Of a stretch of 21,665 bases of DNA, positions 7,921-14,859 are shown piece by piece. Position numbers and translations under genes: made by a program. This stretch comes from an uncultured Caryophanales bacterium (lineage in GTDB: Bacteria > Bacillota_I > Bacilli_A > RFN20 > CAG-826): positions 1-21,665 of the forward strand of contig CAMJEC010000010.1 in NCBI GenBank assembly GCA_946404585.1, read 5' to 3'. How positions within the stretch are numbered: the first letter of the stretch is position 1; each line of letters opens with the position of its first letter. The notes below the pieces were generated by a model. The model did not search any database. It was not told the DNA's origin and saw only the letters and a program-made list of their open reading frames with translations.

Positions 7921-8862
7921 TTATTGTTGAACTGCTTCTTGTTGTTGTGGGTGATATTCATCTTTATAGATTAAGCCTTTGCGAGTGGCAATTTCATGGC
8001 CAATATAGACCACAACGACAACAATTAGGGCACCCATACATGTGTCAGTGAGGAAGTGTGCACCCACTAACATTCTGGAGAACATCATTAATAATGTCCA
8101 AGCGAAGCCAATGTAAAACATCATTGTTTCTTTACCCTTCAATTTCTTAAAGAACATTGATAAGTATGGAAGGACCATCATCATGATAGCGGCACTACCT
8201 GAGTGACCACTTGGGAATGATTTAAATTCTTCTTTTGTGATAACGTGACCATATAATTCAAGGTCTCCGTTTATATAGTTTTTATAGTCTTTACATGTTT
8301 CCCACCAATTGCAGAAACCAACTGTACCACTATTAACAACAAAACGGTAACGTGGACGATGGATAACCAATTTAATCAAATAACTTGTTGGGATTAAGGC
8401 AACGATGAAGACAACGGCCATCACCATTAAGGCGATCCATAATGTATTCATATCGCCTTTCTTGCAAACTAAGAATCCTAATGCACCAAAGCCAGCGAAA
8501 ATAAAGACGTTGATGGCCATTGTTGGAAGTAATAATTGCTTGTTATCAAAGCCATTAACGGATGGAACATCTTTAGAACCCAGATAGACAGATAAGCCAT
8601 ATCCTAAGGCCACTAAGAACCAAGAGATGATTCTCCATGCAATATGTAAGTCTTTCTTTTTTAAAGAAGTAATTAATAAACCACCAGCGGTAAATGATAA
8701 TCCTGCATAGCAAGGATATGTACCAAAAGCGGCCATAATGACACCAAACATATTGCCTTGAGAATAAAGAGCTTGGTTAATTTGTAAATCTAAAAATGAA
8801 CCAACTATAAAACCGGCTAATAAGATGCCGATTACAATGTAGAAATGTCTTTTTTTAATCAT
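7921..8862 (-). CDS. PAP2-family membrane phosphatase
   Basis: A 313-residue multi-pass membrane protein carrying the three acid-phosphatase signatures of PAP2 enzymes: K164-LVIHRP-R171 (the KX6RP motif, but with Tyr172 replacing the usual Pro), FPSGH at 216-220, and S262-R263...H269...D273 (SRX5HX3D). H220 and H269 would be the catalytic histidines. Likely substrates are lipid phosphates such as phosphatidate, phosphatidylglycerol phosphate or undecaprenyl pyrophosphate, which sequence alone cannot separate. Seven or so hydrophobic segments are visible, and the C-terminus ends in a Gln-rich tail. The start at 8862 follows TTGGAG. A frame starting at the TTG inside that ribosome site was rejected. 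It leads a two-gene unit with the S41 lipoprotein. Confidence 0.9.
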   Translation of the reverse strand: MIKKRHFYIVIGILLAGFIVGSFLDLQINQALYSQGNMFGVIMAAFGTYPCYAGLSFTAGGLLITSLKKKDLHIAWRIISWFLVALGYGLSVYLGSKDVPSVNGFDNKQLLLPTMAINVFIFAGFGALGFLVCKKGDMNTLWIALMVMAVVFIVALIPTSYLIKLVIHRPRYRFVVNSGTVGFCNWWETCKDYKNYINGDLELYGHVITKEEFKSFPSGHSGSAAIMMMVLPYLSMFFKKLKGKETMMFYIGFAWTLLMMFSRMLVGAHFLTDTCMGALIVVVVVYIGHEIATRKGLIYKDEYHPQQQEAVQQ

Positions 8863-8880
8863 GAGAGTAATCTCCAATAG

Positions 8881-8894
8881 TAACTATATAGTTA
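8881..8894. promoter_or_regulatory. Perfect 14-bp palindrome at the PAP2 transcription start
   Basis: TAACTATATAGTTA reads identically on both strands. It lies directly downstream of the minus-strand -10 box, across the predicted transcription start, where an operator would block transcription. AT-rich sequence makes chance palindromes more likely, so the regulatory role is only an inference. Confidence 0.3.
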
Positions 8895-8902
8895 TTGTAT
8901 CA
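8894..8902 (-). promoter_or_regulatory. Extended -10 promoter of the PAP2-S41 unit
   Basis: On the minus strand TGATACAAT combines a TGn extension with TACAAT (8894-8899, 5/6 to consensus). The -35 is weak. The promoter diverges from that of the serine acetyltransferase within an 100-bp intergenic region. Confidence 0.5.
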
Positions 8903-8906
8903 TCTT

Positions 8907-8936
8907 TTTACATTCTTATCATTTGTAATTTATAAT
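8907..8936 (+). promoter_or_regulatory. Promoter of the serine acetyltransferase gene
   Basis: The -35 TTTACA (8907-8912, 5/6), an 18-bp spacer and a consensus -10 TATAAT (8931-8936) give a predicted start near 8943, a leader of about 20 nt before the ATG at 8963. Confidence 0.6.
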
Positions 8937-8962
8937 GAAATATGGCACAATTCTAACGAAAT

Positions 8963-9652
8963 ATGATTTGCAAAAATAATTTAGGCGAACTATTAGATAA
9001 TTCCTTCTCTTATGTCATTTGTAATGATACTGGTGACAAGTTAGAAGAACTTTTCTATCGCTCCATCGAAGAAAATAAAGATAACTTTGTTGTCTTTAAG
9101 AATGAATTAGATATCATTAAAGACATTTTAAAAGAAGATTTACAGTTCTTTATGGATAGTGATCCCGCTGCTTCTTCATTAGATGAAATCAAGATGGCTT
9201 ATCCTGGTTTTAAAGCTATCGCTACTTATCGTATCTCACACGTATTATATAAATTAGGCTATAAAGTACACGCCCGTTACTTCTCTGAACTAGCGCATTC
9301 TCAAACTGGTATTGATATCCATCCAGGCGCAGTCATTGATTATCCATTCTTCATCGATCATGGTACAGGCACTGTTATCGGTCAAACCTCCACTATTGGT
9401 AAAAGAGTGAAGATTTATCAATGTGTGACTCTTGGTGCGGTCTCTTTAAGCAACGCTGAAAAAATGAGAGGCGTTGTTAGACACCCACAAGTTGGAGACA
9501 ATGTGACAATCTACGCTGGTGCTTCTTTATTAGGACCGATTAGGATTGGTGATAATGTCACAATTGGTAGTAACGTCTTCCTACTTGAAGATGTGCCAAG
9601 CAACACTCGCGTGGTCATTGGTAAACCTGCATTAGTGTTCTCAAAGAAGTAA
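8963..9652 (+). CDS. cysE: Serine O-acetyltransferase
   Basis: Makes O-acetylserine from serine and acetyl-CoA, the first step of cysteine synthesis. The 229-residue protein has the helical N-terminal region with DPAA and the YPGFKAIATYRISHVLY segment, followed by a left-handed beta-helix with hexapeptide repeats. Active-site signatures are HPGA.ID..FFIDHGTGTVIGQTSTIG, IYQCVTLGA and RHPQVGDNVTIYAGASLLGPIRIGDNVTIGSNV, the last including the HP pair. The overall form matches EpsC/SrpH-type enzymes. No ribosome site is apparent before the ATG at 8963. Cysteine synthase is not nearby. The gene is monocistronic, with a terminator right at its stop codon. Confidence 0.93.
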   Translation: MICKNNLGELLDNSFSYVICNDTGDKLEELFYRSIEENKDNFVVFKNELDIIKDILKEDLQFFMDSDPAASSLDEIKMAYPGFKAIATYRISHVLYKLGYKVHARYFSELAHSQTGIDIHPGAVIDYPFFIDHGTGTVIGQTSTIGKRVKIYQCVTLGAVSLSNAEKMRGVVRHPQVGDNVTIYAGASLLGPIRIGDNVTIGSNVFLLEDVPSNTRVVIGKPALVFSKK

Positions 9653-9679
9653 AGGCTCGAAAATAAAGAGTCTTTTTTC
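9651..9679 (+). terminator. Terminator of the serine acetyltransferase gene
   Basis: The stem AAAGGCTC/GAGTCTTT (one G-U pair) with a 9-nt A-rich loop runs into TTTTTTCTT. The left arm begins inside the TAA stop codon of cysE. Confidence 0.75.
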
Positions 9680-9707
9680 TTGCAATTAAAATTAGATTGC
9701 ATACAAT
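9680..9707 (+). promoter_or_regulatory. Promoter with overlapping inverted-repeat operator of the peroxidase operon
   Basis: The -35 TTGCAA (9680-9685), a 16-bp spacer and the -10 TACAAT (9702-9707) form the promoter. The inverted repeat TGCAAT-N9-ATTGCA (9681-9701) fills the -35 and the whole spacer. Position, AT-rich core and the following TACAATTT resemble operators of OhrR-type MarR repressors. The second gene of this operon encodes such a repressor, so autoregulation is likely but inferred. Confidence 0.55.
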
Positions 9708-9727
9708 TTATTATGGAGGAAATAATT

Positions 9728-10207
9728 ATGAATATTTATGATTTCTCAGCAAATGATTACTTAGGAAACAATGTTTCATTACAACAATATCAAGGACAAG
9801 TTATCCTTGTGGTTAATACCGCGACAAGATGTGGCTTCACTCCACAATATGAAGGCTTAGAAGCTTTATACGAAAAATATAAAGATCAGGGTTTTGTCAT
9901 TTTAGACTTCCCATGCAATCAATTCTTAGCCCAAGCTCCAGGAACTTCTGAAGAGATTCACCAAGTTTGTTCATTGAGATATAACACTCAATTCCCACAA
10001 TTTGAAAAGATTAAAGTTAATGGCAAAGATGCCCATCCTTTATTCGTTTATTTAGAATCTCAAAATGAATCAAAGAAGGTTAAGAAAGTTAAATGGAATT
10101 TCACCAAATTCTTAATTGGTAGAGATGGCACTTTCTTAGGTAGATTTGAACCAACTGTTAAGCCAGAAGATATTGAAGAATCAATCGTTAATGCTTTAGG
10201 CAAATAA
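9728..10207 (+). CDS. Glutathione peroxidase family thiol peroxidase
   Basis: A 159-residue protein of the GPX family, which reduces hydrogen peroxide and organic hydroperoxides. Bacterial Cys-type members mostly use thioredoxin rather than glutathione. The peroxidatic cysteine is C35 in NTATRCGFTPQYEGL. The family blocks FPCNQF (C63, Gln65) and KWNFTKFL (Trp123, Asn124) are intact. C81 is a candidate resolving cysteine. It is a cysteine and not a selenocysteine enzyme. The start at 9728 follows a strong GGAGGAAATAATT site; the longer frame starting at 9680 runs through the promoter. It is the first gene of a three-gene operon with the OhrR-like repressor and a cation exporter. Confidence 0.93.
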   Translation: MNIYDFSANDYLGNNVSLQQYQGQVILVVNTATRCGFTPQYEGLEALYEKYKDQGFVILDFPCNQFLAQAPGTSEEIHQVCSLRYNTQFPQFEKIKVNGKDAHPLFVYLESQNESKKVKKVKWNFTKFLIGRDGTFLGRFEPTVKPEDIEESIVNALGK

Positions 10208-10208
10208 T

Positions 10209-10646
10209 ATGAAAAACGATGAGTTATTAAAACTTGATAATCAGATCTGCTTTCCGATGTATGTAGCGAGTAAGGAAATCGTCCGCCGCTATATACCTTT
10301 ATTAAGCGCTTTGGATTTAACTTATACCCAATACATCACCTTATTAGCGTTATGGGAAAAAGATCATATTACTGTTAAAGAATTAGGGGAAAAACTATAC
10401 CTTGATTCAGGAACTTTAACGCCACTATTGAATAAGTTAGAAAAGAAGGGCTATATTATAAAGAATAAAAGCGATAAAGATGGCCGTGAATTAGTGGTCA
10501 TTGTCACTGATAAAGGATATGAGCTCAAAAAGAAAGCTCTTGAGGTGCCACCTGAAATCGCTAAATGCGTATGTTTAGAGAAAGAAGAAGCAATAGTTTT
10601 TTATCAATTATTGCATAAGGTCCTCAACGGTTTTTATGGCAAATAA
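10209..10646 (+). CDS. ohrR: OhrR-type MarR-family peroxide-sensing repressor
   Basis: A 145-residue winged-helix MarR protein closely resembling OhrR. The N-terminal LDNQICFPMYVASKEIVRRY carries the sensing cysteine (C14, equivalent to C15 of Bacillus OhrR). TYTQYITLLALWE keeps the conserved Tyr that contacts it, and ITVKELGEKLYLDSGTLTPLLNKLEKKGYI is the DNA-binding unit. Two further cysteines (AKCVC, about 122-124) lie where two-Cys OhrR proteins have their disulfide partner. On oxidation it should release its operator, plausibly the inverted repeat at 9681-9701. The start is 1 nt after the peroxidase stop (TAA-T-ATG), suggesting coupling. The usual Ohr partner is absent; here a Gpx takes that position. 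Confidence 0.88.
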   Translation: MKNDELLKLDNQICFPMYVASKEIVRRYIPLLSALDLTYTQYITLLALWEKDHITVKELGEKLYLDSGTLTPLLNKLEKKGYIIKNKSDKDGRELVVIVTDKGYELKKKALEVPPEIAKCVCLEKEEAIVFYQLLHKVLNGFYGK

Positions 10647-11751
10647 CAGAAGTAACGTCATTGTTAGAACTAGTCTTATTGGTATTCTCACCAATCTTGG
10701 TTTAGTCACGCTTAAAGCATTTGTTGGCTTTATCGCTGGTAGTATCGCTATCATCATGGATGCGATTAATAACTTAAGTGATGCTTTATCTAGTGTGATC
10801 ACCATTGTGGGCACTAAATTGTCACAAAAGAAACCAGACGCTAAACACCCTTATGGACATGGTCGAGTTGAATACCTTACTAGTTTAATTATTAGCGTTA
10901 TTATTCTCATCGCTGGTTCTGGTGCGATTTTTGAATCAATCATCAGCATCATTGAAAAGAGAGAGCCAGTTTTTGATGTTCTTTCTTTAGTGCTTATCGG
11001 TGTTGCGGTTTTAGTAAAAATCGTTCTTGGTTTATACTTTAGATTCGTTGGTAAGAAGGTAAATAGTGAAGCCCTAAAAGGCTCAGGTATCGATGCACTG
11101 TTTGACGCTTTGTTATCCCTAGGTACACTCGTAGCAATTGTCGTGTCTCTTGCATCACAAGGGAAGGTTAATATTGAAGGTTATATTGGTATCGTCATTG
11201 GCCTATTCATGATTAAGTCTGGCATTGATGTTTTAAGGCAATCATTATCAAGCATTATTGGTGAACGTACGAGTAAGGAAACCAGTGATGCGATTAAACA
11301 TTTAGTGTGTGAAAATCCTGAAGTTAAAGGTGCCTATGATTTAATCGTTAATAACTATGGTCCAGATAGAGGTGTTGGCTCTATCCATATCGAAGTTGAT
11401 GATAAGATGACTGCGAAAGACATTCACCCACTAACAAGAAAAATCGCTGGTGAAGTATATGAGAAGTTTGGCATCATTATGACCATTGGCATTTATGCCT
11501 CCAACAACAGTGATCCACTTATCAATAAGATTAGAAACGATATCCAACAAGTTGTTTTACAACATCCAACGATTAAACAAATTCATGGTTTCTATTGTGA
11601 CCAAGAGATAAAAGCTATTTCATTTGATGTTATCGTGGACTTCAAAGATAAAGAGGCTCCTAGACTCATCAAAGAAATACATGATACTTTGCAAAATAAA
11701 TATCCAGATTACACATTCTATATCGTTGAAGATAAAGACTTCACAGATTAA
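10636..11751 (+). CDS. Cation diffusion facilitator, MntE-like (probable Mn exporter)
   Basis: A 371-residue CDF-family metal/proton antiporter. The transport site combines N45 and D49 of helix 2 (INNLSDALSS) with D153 and D157 of helix 5 (GIDALFDALLS). This Asn-Asp/Asp-Asp set is that described for streptococcal MntE manganese exporters and differs from the His-Asp set of zinc CDFs. HPYGHGRVEY after helix 2 is another family mark. After six membrane segments come the usual cytoplasmic dimer domain (about 205-285) and an extra C-terminal ferredoxin-like segment (about 290-371), making it longer than common 300-residue CDFs. It starts inside the ohrR 3' end (11-bp overlap), so it is coupled to peroxide-responsive expression. 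The metal is inferred, not shown. Confidence 0.88.
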   Translation: MANNRSNVIVRTSLIGILTNLGLVTLKAFVGFIAGSIAIIMDAINNLSDALSSVITIVGTKLSQKKPDAKHPYGHGRVEYLTSLIISVIILIAGSGAIFESIISIIEKREPVFDVLSLVLIGVAVLVKIVLGLYFRFVGKKVNSEALKGSGIDALFDALLSLGTLVAIVVSLASQGKVNIEGYIGIVIGLFMIKSGIDVLRQSLSSIIGERTSKETSDAIKHLVCENPEVKGAYDLIVNNYGPDRGVGSIHIEVDDKMTAKDIHPLTRKIAGEVYEKFGIIMTIGIYASNNSDPLINKIRNDIQQVVLQHPTIKQIHGFYCDQEIKAISFDVIVDFKDKEAPRLIKEIHDTLQNKYPDYTFYIVEDKDFTD

Positions 11752-11754
11752 AAG

Positions 11755-11776
11755 AAAAGCCCTAAAGGGCTTTTTT
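11755..11776. terminator. Bidirectional terminator between the CDF and tsaC genes
   Basis: AAAAGCCC-TAAA-GGGCTTTTTT is an 8-bp perfect stem with T-runs on both sides, serving the convergent CDF (+) and tsaC (-) genes. The minus-strand arm encodes the final Ala-Leu codons and stop of TsaC. Confidence 0.9.
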
Positions 11777-12349
11777 AATATCTTCTAATGTAATAGGTCC
11801 TTGTCTAACAAGTCTGATTTCTTCACCTGTTAAATCAATGATTGTGGAAGGAACTCCCCCGACTGATTGACCAGGAATGATAACCGCTACTTCATCATTG
11901 AAGATGTCTTTAACTTCCTTATCATTCATGGCTGGCTTTTGATCCGCCCTATTAGCGGAAGGCACTAATAATGGTTTTTCTAAATATTTGAGTAAATCTA
12001 GTGCTTCCTTATTAGATGGGATTCTGACCCCTATCACGCCTGTATTATGCGTCACATACCCGGGTACGCACTCTTTACACCTGAGCAAAAGTGTCACTGG
12101 CCCAGGCATGAACTTTTTAAGCGCATTTAATAGGGATTTTTCTATGAAGGCATACTTATTAATCTCTTCTAAATCATGGAGCATTAAGGTGTATGGTTTA
12201 TCTTCTTTTCTTCTTTTGATTTGGTTCAATAATTCATAGGCTTTTTCATCATCATAAAAGACACCTAAACCGAAAACTGTTTCAGTTGGAAAGGCAATCA
12301 CTTGATGATTGTTAAGAGCATTTTTTGCTTCTTGAAAAAGTTTATTCAT
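11762..12349 (-). CDS. tsaC: Threonylcarbamoyl-AMP synthase
   Basis: A 195-residue protein of the Sua5/YrdC/YciO family, which makes threonylcarbamoyl-AMP from threonine, bicarbonate and ATP for the t6A modification at position 37 of ANN-decoding tRNAs. Signatures are FPTETVFGLG at 20-29, KRRKEDKPYTLML (the KxR...KP motif), PGPVTLLL, GVIGVRIPSN and VPSANRADQKPA. The length matches the short TsaC form without the Sua5 C-terminal domain. The start is 1 nt after the stop of the lipoprotein gene (TAA-T-ATG), without an evident ribosome site. The other t6A genes (tsaB, tsaD, tsaE) are not in the window. Confidence 0.93.
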   Translation of the reverse strand: MNKLFQEAKNALNNHQVIAFPTETVFGLGVFYDDEKAYELLNQIKRRKEDKPYTLMLHDLEEINKYAFIEKSLLNALKKFMPGPVTLLLRCKECVPGYVTHNTGVIGVRIPSNKEALDLLKYLEKPLLVPSANRADQKPAMNDKEVKDIFNDEVAVIIPGQSVGGVPSTIIDLTGEEIRLVRQGPITLEDIKKAL

Positions 12350-12350
12350 A

Positions 12351-12854
12351 TTAGAAAGTTATATTGTCTGGTTTATCTACATCAGCGGTTCTATCACCGA
12401 TAGCGAAATAAGCATATAAATAAGCTTCTTTACTGTTATCAGTGTGAGCCTTAAATGCTTGAGGAGAAATCCTAATATAGCCATGAGTGGCTTCTTGGTC
12501 TCTTAAGAGACCGTGCATTTCAAACTTTAATGTATGGCCATCACCAACGATGGTAATGCTATCGAACACTTTACCTTTTAAACCATCAGTAAATGAGAAC
12601 TGTCTCCAGTTGATTTCTTCATTCCAAGTGACTTCATATTTACGTTCACCAAGTGAGGCTTCTGGATTGCTGGCTAAGCAATAAACATATGCCACTTCAA
12701 CAATATCGTTTCTTGAAAGTTGCATACAAACGCCTTCAGTGTAATTCTCTTCTTTACTTGTCTCTAAACAGAAGCATCTTTTTTCAAAGTCACAGGCTGT
12801 TAGAGTGAGACCACCGATGGATAATAATAACAATGTTTTTTGTAGTAATTTCAT
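12351..12854 (-). CDS. Unknown lipoprotein
   Basis: A 167-residue protein starting MKLLQKTLLLLSIGGLTLTACDF, with a clear lipoprotein signal and lipobox LTAC (Cys21), hence exported and anchored at the membrane surface. The mature part has several cysteines near the anchor (CDFEKRCFCLE) and alternating polar strands that suggest a small beta-rich domain. I recognise no family. The start at 12854 is chosen because it gives the signal peptide. An upstream in-frame start at 12908 would add 18 residues and run through the promoter. No ribosome site precedes ATG 12854; the promoter position implies a leaderless message. It is the first gene of a two-gene unit with tsaC. Confidence 0.8.
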   Translation of the reverse strand: MKLLQKTLLLLSIGGLTLTACDFEKRCFCLETSKEENYTEGVCMQLSRNDIVEVAYVYCLASNPEASLGERKYEVTWNEEINWRQFSFTDGLKGKVFDSITIVGDGHTLKFEMHGLLRDQEATHGYIRISPQAFKAHTDNSKEAYLYAYFAIGDRTADVDKPDNITF

Positions 12855-12863
12855 AACAACAAT

Positions 12864-12892
12864 ATTGTAAACAATAATAGACGTTTTGTTAA
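12864..12892 (-). promoter_or_regulatory. Promoter giving a near-leaderless lipoprotein-tsaC transcript
   Basis: On the minus strand the -35 TTAACA (12887-12892, 5/6), a 17-bp spacer and the -10 TACAAT (12864-12869, 5/6) place the start near 12857, about 3 nt before the ATG at 12854. Confidence 0.6.
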
Positions 12893-12940
12893 ATGTCTTT
12901 TTCCTCAAGAAAAAATTTATTTTTTATATTCTTCTTAGTG

Positions 12941-12949
12941 TGGTATATT
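12941..12949 (+). promoter_or_regulatory. Extended -10 promoter of the lipid kinase-plsC unit
   Basis: TGGTATATT is an extended -10 (TGn plus TATATT, 12944-12949). The predicted start near 12956 leaves the GAGGG ribosome site in a leader of about 22 nt. The -35 region is only a T-run. Confidence 0.5.
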
Positions 12950-12977
12950 TTTCTTGTTTGAAAGAGGGAACTTCAAA

Positions 12978-13931
12978 ATGAAACATTTAATTATTTTTAA
13001 TCCGGCCGCTGGTAAGGCAAATGATGGCGGCGTAGCCTTTGAACAAAAGATCAAAGAAAGCTTTGAAGGATTAGATTACGAAATATACAAGACCACAGGT
13101 CCACGTGCAGTCGTTGAATTCTTAAAAGGTTATTTAAAGAAAAACGCTAATGACACAGTGAGAATTTATGCTTGTGGCGGTGATGGCACTGTTAATGAAG
13201 CAGTCAACGGTATGGTTGATTTTGATAACGCTGAACTCGCTATCTTACCAACTGGTACAGGTAATGACTTCGTTAAGATCTATGGTGTCACAAATGAAAA
13301 CGTTGAAAAATATCGTGATTTCAAACCATTAATTAACGCTCAACCAATCGAAGTTGACTTAAGCAAAATCTCTGGTGCTTCTTTAAGAGAACCAATGTAT
13401 TCCATTAACGTTATTAACTTTGGTTTTGACGCCATCGTCGGTGCTCGTGGTAACTACTATAAAGAACATGGTTTACCAAAAGACGCTAAAGAAGGTACAA
13501 ACCCATATGACTATGCTTTAAAGCATGACGCGATGAAATGGGGTCGTTTCAACGATATCGAAGTTTTCGCTGATGGTGAAAAACTTAATGAAAAACAAAT
13601 GTTATTAGCGACCTTAGCCCAAGGTCAATGGGTTGGTGGTCAATTCAAATGCGCTCCAAAGAGTGATAACACTGATGGTTTAATCGATGTCTGCGTTTTA
13701 AAGACTATGACATTCCTCGGCTTAGGTATGATTATCGGTACATATACCAAAGGTAAACATTTAGATAGAAAGAGAAAGAAAATCGTTTATCGTCAAGCTA
13801 AAGAAATCAAAATGGTTTCTCCAAAAGACTTTGACGTTTGTGTAGATGGTGAAATGATTTGTGGTAAAGAATTCAAGGTTGAAGTCTGTCCAAAAGCTCT
13901 CAAATTAGTCCCACCTGCTAAAGCTGAATAA
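12978..13931 (+). CDS. Diacylglycerol/lipid kinase family protein (DagK/YegS type)
   Basis: A 317-residue soluble or peripheral lipid kinase, which phosphorylates diacylglycerol or a related lipid and feeds phosphatidate back to phospholipid synthesis. Diagnostic motifs are IIFNPAAGK at 5-13, YACGGDGTVNEAVNGM at 64-79 and LAILPTGTGNDFVK at 87-100, followed by the beta-sandwich domain ending CVDGEMICGKEFKVEV. The start at 12978 is fixed by GAGGGAAC upstream; the frame opening at 12954 lacks a ribosome site. The gene is followed 7 nt later by plsC, which uses the same lipid pool, so the pair looks like a phosphatidate-metabolism unit. Exact lipid specificity is not readable. Confidence 0.92.
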   Translation: MKHLIIFNPAAGKANDGGVAFEQKIKESFEGLDYEIYKTTGPRAVVEFLKGYLKKNANDTVRIYACGGDGTVNEAVNGMVDFDNAELAILPTGTGNDFVKIYGVTNENVEKYRDFKPLINAQPIEVDLSKISGASLREPMYSINVINFGFDAIVGARGNYYKEHGLPKDAKEGTNPYDYALKHDAMKWGRFNDIEVFADGEKLNEKQMLLATLAQGQWVGGQFKCAPKSDNTDGLIDVCVLKTMTFLGLGMIIGTYTKGKHLDRKRKKIVYRQAKEIKMVSPKDFDVCVDGEMICGKEFKVEVCPKALKLVPPAKAE

Positions 13932-13938
13932 TTAACAT

Positions 13939-14754
13939 ATGATTGTTTCTATATTTTGTGTAGCCGTTGGCGCTATTTTATCCATTGTCAGTGCATTCAC
14001 ATTTTGGCCTGTCCAAATGTGGTATGACTTCTACCGTCCAATCGTCTTATTTATTGCCGGTTATTTTGGTGGTTTAGCGATTGCCTGGATCTTCTTTGAT
14101 TTAGCGGGTAGATTCACTGTTTCTTATAAGAAAAATTATACAAAACCATCTAAATTTGCCCACTTCTTATTAACAAGTGGTATCTCTTATATCAATAACC
14201 ACGCTAATATTCGTGTAAAGAAAATTGGCTTAGATAAAATTCCAAATGAAAAGTTCTTACTCGTTAGCAACCATAAGAGTAAATTTGATCCAATGCTCAC
14301 CGCTCAAGCATTAGGCAAATATGATTTAGCCTTTGTCACTAAAGAAGACAACATGAAGATTCCTTTAGCGGGTAGATTCATGTGGCGTAATGGTTATATG
14401 CCAGTCAATAGAGCGGATAAGATGCAATCTCTTGAACAATTCAAGAAAGCCGCTGAATTAATCGGTTCTGGTGCTTCAAGTGTTGGCATTTATCCAGAAG
14501 GTAGCCGTCAAGAAGAACATGTCATCTTAGCGGACTTCCATAATGGCGCTTTCAATATTGCCACTAAAACTAAATGTCCAATCGTTATCTTGACTTGTAA
14601 AGGTACAAGCCAAATCCATAAAAGATTCCCACGTTCAACTAAAGTTGAATTAAAGGTTGTCCAAGTCTTATATTACGAGGATTATTCCTCAATGAATGGC
14701 ACTGAACTTTGTAATTATGTCCATAACATTATGTATAAGGAATTGAGTGAATGA
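13939..14754 (+). CDS. plsC: 1-acyl-sn-glycerol-3-phosphate acyltransferase
   Basis: A 271-residue membrane protein that acylates lysophosphatidate to phosphatidate. Two N-terminal membrane segments (about 4-22 and 34-55) precede the acyltransferase domain. The domain holds the HX4D catalytic pair H112/D117 in SNHKSKFDP, a substrate-binding region with GYMPVNRAD, and YPEGSR at 185-190. The start is 7 nt after the lipid kinase stop with no ribosome site, so translation probably depends on the upstream gene. It ends in TGA, which lies inside its own terminator hairpin and shows that TGA is a stop in this genome. Confidence 0.93.
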   Translation: MIVSIFCVAVGAILSIVSAFTFWPVQMWYDFYRPIVLFIAGYFGGLAIAWIFFDLAGRFTVSYKKNYTKPSKFAHFLLTSGISYINNHANIRVKKIGLDKIPNEKFLLVSNHKSKFDPMLTAQALGKYDLAFVTKEDNMKIPLAGRFMWRNGYMPVNRADKMQSLEQFKKAAELIGSGASSVGIYPEGSRQEEHVILADFHNGAFNIATKTKCPIVILTCKGTSQIHKRFPRSTKVELKVVQVLYYEDYSSMNGTELCNYVHNIMYKELSE

Positions 14755-14773
14755 CATTCACTCTTTTCTTTTT
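14745..14773 (+). terminator. Terminator of the lipid kinase-plsC unit
   Basis: A perfect 8-bp stem GAGTGAAT/ATTCACTC with a 3-nt loop is followed by TTTTCTTTTTTG. The left arm encodes the last codons of plsC and the first base of its TGA stop. Confidence 0.85.
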
Positions 14774-14807
14774 GTGAGCCCGCTCGCACCACTGCATGAA
14801 AAAATAA

Positions 14808-14837
14808 TAGCAAGCATAAAAACTTGCTATTTTTTTC
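14808..14837 (+). terminator. Second terminator-like hairpin, 22 nt before ktrB
   Basis: A perfect 9-bp stem AATAGCAAG/CTTGCTATT with an 8-nt A-rich loop runs into a long T-tract. It follows the plsC terminator by about 35 nt and ends just before ktrB. It is either a back-up terminator or an attenuator in a ktrB leader. The intervening 14774-14807 has nothing recognisable. Confidence 0.75.
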
Positions 14838-14852
14838 TAAAAGGGTTATACC
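14824..14852 (+). promoter_or_regulatory. Weak candidate promoter for ktrB
   Basis: TTGCTA (14824-14829), a 17-bp spacer and TATACC (14847-14852) match consensus 4/6 each. If used, transcription would start at or next to the ATG at 14860. The only alternative is read-through from upstream past the hairpin at 14808-14837. Confidence 0.25.
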
Positions 14853-14859
14853 TATCGGT

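Noticed and set aside
8862..8877. TTG start for the PAP2 gene
   Set aside because: That TTG is part of the TTGGAG ribosome site serving ATG 8862.
13939..14754. Use of the mycoplasma genetic code (TGA as Trp)
   Set aside because: plsC and the first EAL gene end in TGA at sensible positions, and Trp residues are encoded by TGG.
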